From the NCBI RefSeq assembly GCF_000204055.1, contig NW_006768780.1, positions 950,233 to 1,014,232 on the forward strand: a stretch of DNA of 64,000 bases. The letters run 5' to 3'. Positions within the stretch are counted from its first letter, which is position 1. Each line of letters starts with the position of its first letter. Of this stretch, positions 57,314 through 64,000 are shown one piece after another. Source of the DNA: Melampsora larici-populina 98AG31 (taxonomy: Eukaryota; Basidiomycota; Pucciniomycetes; Pucciniales; Melampsoraceae). The notes beneath the pieces are model-generated. The model did not search any database. It saw nothing but the letters and a program-made list of their open reading frames with translations, and had not been told where the DNA came from. The translations under genes were made by a program, and so were the position numbers.

Positions 57314-60300
57314 TCACTTCTTCAGCCTTCTCCTTTTGTACTTATTTGTTGCGTCGGGATATTTTAAATTAAACTCATTAACTAAATCTTGACTATTCTT
57401 GAGGTTGATTTCGGGTTCCCATGAATTGTTTTCCTTGCCAAATCCTTTCCAACTCACAAAGTATTCCTTCTTGTTGTACCTTCTTCTACAATCTAGTATC
57501 TCGTTGACTTCCCATTCTTCTTCATCCTGTATTATGATTGGTTCGACTGGGGGTTGTTTTCGTTGATGTATTGTATCCGGGTTATGTTTCCTGAGTACAG
57601 AGACATGAAATACAGGATGGACGCTTTTCATGGAAAGAGGGAGATTCAATTTATAAGTAGAATTTGATATCTTTTGGATAATGAAGAAAGGACCTAGCCA
57701 TCTATTTTCTAATTTTGGGCTTGGCCTAGTTGTCGAAATGTTTCGTCCGTTCAACCAGACTTGGTCTCCTACTTCCCATCTTGGTGTTTGTTGTACTCTT
57801 TTGTCAAATTGTTCTTTCATCTTCTCTTGAGTTAATTCTAAACATTGATTTAATTCAGATTGCACTTCGGCGAGTGTTTGCATCCTCTTCTCTACTGCTG
57901 GCACACACTGTTCAGCTGATGGTACTTTGTTGAATGATGGGTTAAATCCATAGTTAGCTTTAAACGGTGAAATGCCCGTGGATTCATGGTCTTTGTTGTT
58001 ATACGAGAACTCAGCTGTGGGCAGTAGACTTTCCCAATCGTCTTGTCGATATTTAACGAAATGTCGTAAATATTGTTCGATTACTTTATTGACGATCTCG
58101 CTTTGACCGTCTGTACGTGGGTGGAAAGCGGTTGACGGGTGAAGGCGTATACCTAGGCGTTTGTCAATTTCTTCCGTGATCTGTGAAATGAAAATACTAC
58201 CCCTATCTGAGATTATTGTCTTGGGAGTTCCATGAAGCTTCCATACGTTCTTCATCATGAGATCTGCTAGGTCTTCAGCCGACATTGATTCAGTACAAGC
58301 AATGAAATGACTCATTTTCGTTAATCTATCCACCACGGTTAATATGCTGTCGTAGCCGTTTGATGCAGGGAGGCCGGTGATAAGGTCATATGAGATATCC
58401 GTCCACGGGCCAGCCGGTATCGGTAATGGCTCCAGAGTCCCAAAGGGTTTCTGTGTGGTTGATTTAACCCTTAGACAAGAGTCACAACCGTCCACGTACC
58501 TGTTGACGTACGCTTTCTGAGATGGCCAGATGAAGCTTCTCCTGACCAATCCGAGAGTCTTTGCTCGACCTGGGTGGCCCGCAAGCAATGAGTCGTGTCT
58601 GCTTCTTAGTATTGAGTATTTGATGTCGTCGACGTCAGGTACCTCTATTCTACCTTGGTTGTAGAGGATACCATCTTGTACTTTGTAATGCTTCAAAGCT
58701 GCTTTCGTCTTGGCTGATATCGGGTTCAAGGTTGCGTTCATCAGTTCCCCTATCCTGTCACACTCTTTGCTTGCGTCTCTGATTCGTTGTATAATTTGAT
58801 CATCCGTAGGAATGTCCGGTGCCTTAGTGTCAGTTTCAGCAATGCCCAATACATCCACCTCAAACCAGTGCTCAGAATTGTCGAGTGCAACCACTTCATC
58901 TTCGAAGAACCCCTCTACGCTAGCAAGCTCGACCGGGAACGTGTCTGGGCCGATGTTTTCGGGTCTTAACAACTGGCCAAAGGTCAATTTTTCCTCGTTA
59001 GTAGGCGCCAGGTCCGGTCTTCTAGATAAGGCATCTGGTTTGGTAGCTTTACTGCCGGGTCGGAATTTAATCACGAAATCGAAACAGCCCAGTGTCTCCG
59101 CCCATCGAGCCTGTCTGCGGGTAAGCTGCTTGGTTGTCATGAAAGACTCCAGGTTACGATGGTCCGTGTAGACTATCACATCTAGGCGGTTGGGGTTTCC
59201 CTCCAGGTAGTGGCGCCACTCTTTGAAAGACGCGACAATCGCCAGTAGTTCCTTATCAAAGATCTCGTAGTTCCTTTCAGCTTGGACTAGTGATCTGGAC
59301 AGGTAAGCTACTGGGTGGAGTTCTCCATCGTCCTCGCTGCGTTGTGATAGCACTGCTCCTAATGCAAAATCGGAGCAGTCACATTCCAGAGTAAACGGCT
59401 TGTATGGATCGGCTATCTTCAGTACGGGTGCGGTGGTGAAGGAGGTCTTCAGGCTCTCAAAGGCTTTTTCGCATTTTTCATCCCAGACATAGTGCGCGTT
59501 GAGCTTGGTCAGATTATGAAGTGGTCTTGTGGTTCTTGAAAATTGGTCAATGAAACGTCGGTAAAAATTGGCGAATCCAATGAAGCGTTGGAGTTCAGAT
59601 ACTGATTGGGGTGCTGGCCATTCTTTGACGGCTTTCACTTTCGTCGGGTCCATTCTGATTTTATTCTTAGAGATAATAAGGCCAAGGTATTCAATTTCCT
59701 TCTTCGAGAACTCGCATTTTTCGGGTTTCAGCCAGAGTGTATGCTTGGATAGGACGTCAAGTACGCCATCAACAGCGCCTTCGTGATCTACTTTAGGCTT
59801 TGTATAAATCATAATGTCATCCAAGAAGGCCGCGGTGTCTTTACCTATACGTCCCAATAAGATATCTTGAATAAAGTATTGGAAATAACCAGGGGCGCCT
59901 GTTGGCCCAAAAGGCATAGTCAGAGGTGCAAACTGGCCTTGTTTGCATATAAAGGCCAGTTTATCCTCATCACCCTCTGCTACTCGAAGATTACCGTACG
60001 CATTGCGCATATCAAGCTTGGTAAAGTCTTCGGCATCCAGCAAACTGTCGACTAAGTCCATAGTCAACGGTAGTGGGTATTTGTTCTTGACGGTTAGGGC
60101 GTTGAGCTTACGGTAATCAAAACAAGGGCGCAGATTGCCGTCCTTCTTCCCTGTGAATAACACAGGGGCAGCCCATGGCGAAGTGGTTCGACGGATAGTC
60201 CCGTTGGCTAAGCCTGAATTCACCAATTCCTCCAAAGCAGCGTCCTCGGCTGGTGATAATGGAATTATCCTGCTAGCCTGCGGTTGAGCTCCTGGTATCA

Positions 60301-61444
60301 GTTCGACACGAAAGTCGTAGCGGCGTCTCGGGGGTAGGCGTTGGGCATTGGACTTCCTAAACATGTGTAAGTGCCTATGATACCTAGACGGGACAATTTC
60401 CTCTAGAGCTTTGACGGGTTCGAGTTTCGTTTTGTCGGCGGCGAGTCGTGCTGAGGTTGACCAGGACGTCTTGGCTGCTGTGACCTGGATTGATGTGTTA
60501 TTCAAGGGAGAAACAGGCTTGCCAGCTGTTCGGGTTGAACATGGGTTGGAATCAGTAATAAACTCACATTGCGGGGGCGTTGATATATCTAAAAAGACAT
60601 TAGCCCCCTCGTCACTGTTCCTTGCGTGCCCCTGAGGCTCCTCCTTGGGATCGTCGGGGTTCTGTGGCGGGACGGACGAGGCCGTATTCACTACGGCCGC
60701 AATGCTCGTATCCGGGTCTTGTGTCGTGATGTGTTCGTGGTTTTCGTTGTTCGTGGTGGGTGTAATCGTGATAAGGGGGGAACTATCGGGAGATAGAGGG
60801 TTGTCATCTGTTTCAAGGTGATTAGGATTAACTGGACTCTCGAACTCACATTGCGGGGATGCTAACGTGTCAGAATTGACACACATCCCCTCGTAATTGT
60901 GCCTAGCGTCCCTCATGGGGTCCAACGAGTGGCCAGATAAGGGTGTTTTCGGCCAATACGAAACCAATGAAGTGGTTGCAACGTGAGTCTCGGCTGGGTG
61001 TACCATACTTTTACTCCAGTCAATCAGGTGAAAGTTTTTCTTGATCCATGGCATGCCAAGTATGCCGTCGTACGAGTCTTTGAGTCTTGTAATGATGAAT
61101 GGGGTCGGTAATGGGTCGGATTTGATAAAAAGGTGGGTCTTGAAGGAAGATTGGCTCTCAGAGCCGTCGAATCCAGTGATCAATTGGTCATGTCGATCAG
61201 CACCGGCTATCAAGCCAGCGTGGTAGGCAAATGATTCACTGAGCACATCGTGCGTAGCACCTGAATCAATGAGGAACGTAGCGGGAAATGTTTGGGACGG
61301 TGTGGCTCGGGGAATTTGGGACATGGATAATGTGGTGTGTAAAAAAATGCGCGGGTCGTTTGTATTGCACAAGTTCATTCTACTAGATCCCACATTAATT
61401 GATGACAAATTCTCCAGGTGGCTCAGGATGGGCACAACCTTCAA
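57314..61444 (-). CDS. GypsyB Pol (protease, RT, RNase H, integrase, chromodomain)
   Basis: 1376 codons without a stop; the frame continues upstream of its first start-like codon into the gag overlap, so expression is probably by -1 frameshift. Domains in order: aspartic protease LIDSGATHDVLSE; RT with PLTMDLVDSLLDAEDFTKLD and catalytic FLDDIMIYT; RNase H with TLECDCSDFALGAVL and YTDHRNLES; integrase zinc domain (RHDSLLAGHPG and CDSCLRVKS); DDE core ISYDLITGLPA, ISDRGSIFIS and HPRTDGQSEIVNK; GPF/Y-type LGPFFIIQKIS; and a C-terminal chromodomain WEVNEILDCRRR...YFVSWKGFGKENNSWEP, expected to direct integration to marked chromatin. All catalytic residues are present. Confidence 0.95.
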   Translation of the reverse strand: MKVVPILSHLENLSSINVGSSRMNLCNTNDPRIFLHTTLSMSQIPRATPSQTFPATFLIDSGATHDVLSESFAYHAGLIAGADRHDQLITGFDGSESQSSFKTHLFIKSDPLPTPFIITRLKDSYDGILGMPWIKKNFHLIDWSKSMVHPAETHVATTSLVSYWPKTPLSGHSLDPMRDARHNYEGMCVNSDTLASPQCEFESPVNPNHLETDDNPLSPDSSPLITITPTTNNENHEHITTQDPDTSIAAVVNTASSVPPQNPDDPKEEPQGHARNSDEGANVFLDISTPPQCEFITDSNPCSTRTAGKPVSPLNNTSIQVTAAKTSWSTSARLAADKTKLEPVKALEEIVPSRYHRHLHMFRKSNAQRLPPRRRYDFRVELIPGAQPQASRIIPLSPAEDAALEELVNSGLANGTIRRTTSPWAAPVLFTGKKDGNLRPCFDYRKLNALTVKNKYPLPLTMDLVDSLLDAEDFTKLDMRNAYGNLRVAEGDEDKLAFICKQGQFAPLTMPFGPTGAPGYFQYFIQDILLGRIGKDTAAFLDDIMIYTKPKVDHEGAVDGVLDVLSKHTLWLKPEKCEFSKKEIEYLGLIISKNKIRMDPTKVKAVKEWPAPQSVSELQRFIGFANFYRRFIDQFSRTTRPLHNLTKLNAHYVWDEKCEKAFESLKTSFTTAPVLKIADPYKPFTLECDCSDFALGAVLSQRSEDDGELHPVAYLSRSLVQAERNYEIFDKELLAIVASFKEWRHYLEGNPNRLDVIVYTDHRNLESFMTTKQLTRRQARWAETLGCFDFVIKFRPGSKATKPDALSRRPDLAPTNEEKLTFGQLLRPENIGPDTFPVELASVEGFFEDEVVALDNSEHWFEVDVLGIAETDTKAPDIPTDDQIIQRIRDASKECDRIGELMNATLNPISAKTKAALKHYKVQDGILYNQGRIEVPDVDDIKYSILRSRHDSLLAGHPGRAKTLGLVRRSFIWPSQKAYVNRYVDGCDSCLRVKSTTQKPFGTLEPLPIPAGPWTDISYDLITGLPASNGYDSILTVVDRLTKMSHFIACTESMSAEDLADLMMKNVWKLHGTPKTIISDRGSIFISQITEEIDKRLGIRLHPSTAFHPRTDGQSEIVNKVIEQYLRHFVKYRQDDWESLLPTAEFSYNNKDHESTGISPFKANYGFNPSFNKVPSAEQCVPAVEKRMQTLAEVQSELNQCLELTQEKMKEQFDKRVQQTPRWEVGDQVWLNGRNISTTRPSPKLENRWLGPFFIIQKISNSTYKLNLPLSMKSVHPVFHVSVLRKHNPDTIHQRKQPPVEPIIIQDEEEWEVNEILDCRRRYNKKEYFVSWKGFGKENNSWEPEINLKNSQDLVNEFNLKYPDATNKYKRRRLKK

Positions 61445-62655
61445 TCCTGAGCTTCTCCATTTTTTGAAGTTTCAGCTCGTCCTACTCCTTCTAAACTACT
61501 GGTATGATTCACCCTCTGATTACTCAACTCTGCGACTTTAATTTCCAATCCAGCTATTTTTGATTGATAACCACCTCGACCCTTCCCTTTCCTACTAGCT
61601 CTACGATCGGGACATGCGCTGGAGATGTGACCCTGGCCATTGCAGCGGAAGCATAAACCCGCTCGCATACGTCGTGCTCGTTCCTCTTCGGACAATCTAA
61701 CGTAGGCGGCTGATAAATCCATGGCATTGGGGTCTGAGATTCCTGCACTCGTGCTTGGCGTATGGAAGGTTGGGTTGGTCGCGCCGTGTAATTTACTGTC
61801 TATCTTGATAGCTAAATTAGTGATTTGTTCAATTGACGTGAAATCCTCTTGCGTCATAACCATTGCCACTCTAATCTCCTTTTTCAAACCTTGCTCGTAT
61901 TGACTAATGAGCGTCGGAGTTTCCCAGCCAGTAGAAGTTGCGTGAATGTTAAATTCATGGGTATACGCGGCCACGGTGGTCTTCTGCGATAAGTTTCGCA
62001 GCGCGCGTTCCGCCTTCGATTTCTTCTCAGTATCGAAATACATAGCTTTAAAATTTGTAACGAAGCGTTCAAAGGTTACGAGGTGGGCGGTAGCGGGGTC
62101 GAATAACTCCTTTGTCAAGGGTTGCGCCCAACTGCTGGCTGCTCCCGTGAGGTAAGACAGCGAGAAAACCACCTTACTTCGGTCGTCGGGGAAGAGGTAG
62201 GGGTGTGCCAGCATATAGAGCTGGACTTGACTCGCAAAGATCTCTGCGGGTTCGCCTCGAGTGCCGTTGAATTTATCGGGCGTCGAGACTTTGGGGCCCT
62301 TCAGGACCGGTTCAGCTGGTGGTGGCTGTGGCGCAGTGGGTGGTTGAGTGGCTGCAGCAGGTGCAGATGGGCCTCGGGATTCCAACGCCGCTAAACGAGC
62401 TTCGGACTGCTGGTATCTGGCTTCAGCTTGTCCTCGCATCAGGCGTTCTTCAGCCAATGAGGTGGAAAGCTCCGCAAGCTTGCGTTGTATGTCTTCGAGA
62501 GAGGTCATGTTGGTGTCAGACATATCGATCTCGCTACCGGTAAGGCTAGAATCGGCGTCGAGAAAAGGGATCGGAGTTTCACTATCAGAGTCCTCCTCCT
62601 CTAAAGGAGCACGGTAAGATGGAGACGTGGTTGCGTTTGCTAGTCCAGGGATCAC
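61441..62655 (-). CDS. GypsyB Gag
   Basis: Open frame 62655-61441; the first ATG is at 62523 (MSDTNMTSLEDIQRKLAEL), giving about 360 residues. A coiled coil (LAELSTSLAEERLMRGQAEA) is followed by an Ala/Pro-rich linker. The retrotransposon capsid region then reads TPDKFNGTRGEPAEIFASQV, LTGAASSWAQPL, FERFVTNFKAMYFD, LRNLSQKTTVAAYTHEFN. A zinc knuckle CFRCNGQGHISSAC precedes a basic tail. It ends EAQD-stop in a region that overlaps pol in the -1 frame. Confidence 0.9.
   Translation of the reverse strand: MIPGLANATTSPSYRAPLEEEDSDSETPIPFLDADSSLTGSEIDMSDTNMTSLEDIQRKLAELSTSLAEERLMRGQAEARYQQSEARLAALESRGPSAPAAATQPPTAPQPPPAEPVLKGPKVSTPDKFNGTRGEPAEIFASQVQLYMLAHPYLFPDDRSKVVFSLSYLTGAASSWAQPLTKELFDPATAHLVTFERFVTNFKAMYFDTEKKSKAERALRNLSQKTTVAAYTHEFNIHATSTGWETPTLISQYEQGLKKEIRVAMVMTQEDFTSIEQITNLAIKIDSKLHGATNPTFHTPSTSAGISDPNAMDLSAAYVRLSEEERARRMRAGLCFRCNGQGHISSACPDRRASRKGKGRGGYQSKIAGLEIKVAELSNQRVNHTSSLEGVGRAETSKNGEAQD
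61459..61465 (-). promoter_or_regulatory. candidate -1 ribosomal frameshift site between GypsyB gag and pol
   Basis: The minus strand reads A AAA AAT in the gag frame (TCA AAA AAT GGA), a canonical X XXY YYZ heptamer six codons before the gag stop at 61443-61441. A slip by -1 enters the pol frame (AAA AAA TGG AGA AGC). Confidence 0.55.
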
Positions 62656-62923
62656 AGTCGGGATCGACAGAGTTTTTAGTAAGTAAGATAAGGTTCTGGT
62701 GGATTCGGTTTCAGCGTATGCAGATTAGTTAATAAGGTTTTCGATTTCGAATAGTTTCTTGGGTCTTTTCAACTTTGAATTTCTGAGATCTAGATAAGGT
62801 TTTCTAATGAGGTCGAGATTCGCTAGTATTCTGAATCTTGAGGTTCGGTTTTCTTTCGATTTAAGTCAATTCTACTTGTTTCTTCTTGGTGATCTATCTA
62901 TAGTCCTTGAGTCTCGTCTATAG

Positions 62924-62933
62924 ATCCGACAAT
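62924..62933 (-). promoter_or_regulatory. GypsyB self-priming primer binding site
   Basis: One base inside the 5' LTR the minus strand reads ATTGTCGGAT, a perfect 10-base complement of ATCCGACAAT within the LTR, and no TGG-type tRNA site is present. Tf1/sushi-type chromoviruses prime from the 5' end of their own RNA in this way, which would place the transcript start near 63032. Confidence 0.65.
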
Positions 62934-62934
62934 A

Positions 62935-63140
62935 TGTTATGGACAGACTTGGGGGTTTTCGGCGACGAGGGTCAAGGGAGTTCTGGTGAGGATTTGTATC
63001 TATTACCAGTCTTCCTATGTGGATTGTCGGATGAGGGAAAATCTGTACAGGCAATGTATCTACAACTATAAGATGGTTCTCGAGCTTGTGACATGTAATG
63101 TGAATATGTCACTCAAGTGAAATAGAACCAGTTCATAACA
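62935..63140 (-). repeat. GypsyB 5' LTR
   Basis: 206 bp. Contains ATCCGACAAT (minus strand, 63032-63023), which can pair with the element's own primer site at 62933-62924. Confidence 0.95.
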
Positions 63141-63300
63141 TAAACCTAAACGTAGTGTAATTTGTTCATATCACTACAAATTCAATGGTTCAGGAGTTTA
63201 GTATTAACCGTTAATATTGTTATTATTACTTATACTTAATTACATATACGTGTCAAATATATTATGTAGTATAAGCATTTCAACTCTTGACACTGAGTTA

Positions 63301-63699
63301 CTACTATTTTGTTATATGTTTGAGCTTGAGAAAAAATGGAAAAAGTTACAGCTTGTGTTTTTAACTGGATTTAACACAGCAAACACTGTATTGTTTTGTT
63401 TTCAGTGGTGAATTTTGAGGTTTAACCTTCTTTAGGGTAATAAAAAACTTTCTTTTCTTTTCAATGTCCAACATCACTGCCAGCATAGATGCCTCGGGTT
63501 GAGAAATCCGAGGCATCATCGGAGGCAAATCCTCGGACAGACCTTGTCCGAGGTTTTTGCCCGAGGTATTTTTTTGCCCTGAGAATTACGTCGGATCAAA
63601 ACCTCGGGAAGCTTCTGTCCGAGGTTTTGCATCCGAGGATACCTCAGATTTTGTAATCCGAGGATAGCTATGTTGGCGGTGCATATAATGGAATAGCTG
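63301..63699. mobile_element. MITE copy B, TA-flanked, split by another MITE
   Basis: Homologous to 55839-56019 (shared GAAAAAATGGAAAAAGTTAC and GTGGTGAATTTTGAGGTTTAA-like core in opposite LTR parts). TA flanks at 63299-63300 and 63700-63701, and the solo LTR reads through when it is removed. Without the nested 207 bp element it is about 190 bp. Confidence 0.7.
63475..63681. mobile_element. 207 bp MITE rich in CCGAGG/CCTCGG, nested in MITE B
   Basis: Inverted ends CACTGCCAGCATAG and CACCGCCAACATAG, flanked by CAT (63472-63474 and 63682-63684). Nine CCGAGG or CCTCGG hexamers lie in the element, allowing multiple fold-backs. Removing it leaves MITE B aligned with copy A. Confidence 0.72.
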
Positions 63700-64000
63700 T
63701 ATGAGGTGAAATTGATATTTTATTACATATTACATGTGGTTCTGAGTGCACATGTATATGTAATTAGTGTGTGTACATGTCTTATTACATGTTACATATA
63801 TTCTTTAAGCTTTATTTGAATGTAATTAGGTTTCTTAAGGGTTGGTTATATGTTACAAGTTAGTCTTTGGGTACATGCATATGTACTCAGGGCTGACAAG
63901 TTTGTCAGCTTTCCGCCTGATTTTGGTGTTTTTTGCAAACTTCACAATTGCAGTGCTCTGTGAGTTTTGAATCAAGTTAGAAGCAGGCTACACACATGTG

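Larger units (their letters stand above)
57013..63140 (-). mobile_element. GypsyB: chromovirus LTR retrotransposon, apparently intact
   Basis: 206 bp LTRs at 57013-57218 and 62935-63140, identical by eye, flanked by TAAAC (57008-57012 and 63141-63145). Polypurine tract AAAGGGGGGATAA (minus strand, 57231-57219) adjoins the 3' LTR. Full-length gag and pol without stops. At 6128 bp this is the youngest large insertion in the window. Confidence 0.95.
55739..63898 (-). repeat. old solo LTR of the GypsyA family, carrying five nested insertions
   Basis: On the minus strand it begins TGTCAGCCCTGAGTACAT at 63898 and ends at 55739, matching the GypsyA LTR along its length but with many substitutions. 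Flanks GGTTT (55734-55738) and AGTTT (63899-63903) are a decayed target duplication. No internal GypsyA sequence lies between, so it is a solo LTR left by recombination. It is interrupted by GypsyB, two related TA-MITEs, a long-TIR MITE, and a further MITE inside one of those. Confidence 0.82.

Overview
The window reads as nuclear DNA of a filamentous basidiomycete, most likely a rust fungus (Pucciniales). The support is AT-rich intergenic DNA, genes with many 50-130 bp GT-AG introns, a tandem family of divergent F-box/LRR proteins, a typical fungal KEX1 carboxypeptidase gene, and a very high load of Helitron, DIRS, hAT, Copia and Gypsy elements. The species assignment is inference; no host marker gene is present. 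No CRISPR array, rRNA gene or convincing tRNA gene was seen.

Layout. 1-1046 holds the 3' part of a broken unknown gene. 2764-6312 holds two tandem F-box/LRR-like genes. 9008-14237 is a Helitron with a reconstructable four-exon Rep/helicase gene and a classical 3' end (hairpin plus CTAG). 14230-15291 is a dead tyrosine-recombinase ORF facing the reverse transcriptase of a DIRS-type element, with a 323 bp direct repeat between them.

From about 16.8 to 48.5 kb the DIRS remnant (minus strand) hosts a stack of insertions. A 4.15 kb hAT element (18066-22213) splits its RT. A CTGAG-rich TIR element (24842-47612) sits upstream of its Gag exon. That TIR element is split by a Gypsy element, GypsyA (25177-46841, TSD CCAAG). 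GypsyA is in turn split by a small MITE, a 6.0 kb Copia element (TSD AATGA), a 1.75 kb GC-island element whose termini resemble those of the hAT element, and a 2.3 kb TGT...ACA insertion. Target duplications and restored reading frames fix most of these boundaries to the base.

49436-53758 is a small host-gene island: a glutathione-dependent formaldehyde-activating (GFA/CENP-V fold) protein with a CRE-like site and TATA box, and a minus-strand KEX1-type carboxypeptidase. A 759 bp TA-flanked inverted-repeat element lies next to the KEX1 5' end. 55739-63898 is an old, diverged solo LTR of the GypsyA family. It is interrupted by a young 6.1 kb chromovirus (GypsyB, 57013-63140) with identical LTRs and full-length gag and pol, and by four MITE-like elements, one of them nested in another.

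Several inactivating changes in unrelated elements (CGA to TGA stops, and loss of a catalytic Arg in the recombinase) fit C-to-T change at TCG. That context is the one I recall being reported for RIP-like mutation in Pucciniomycotina.
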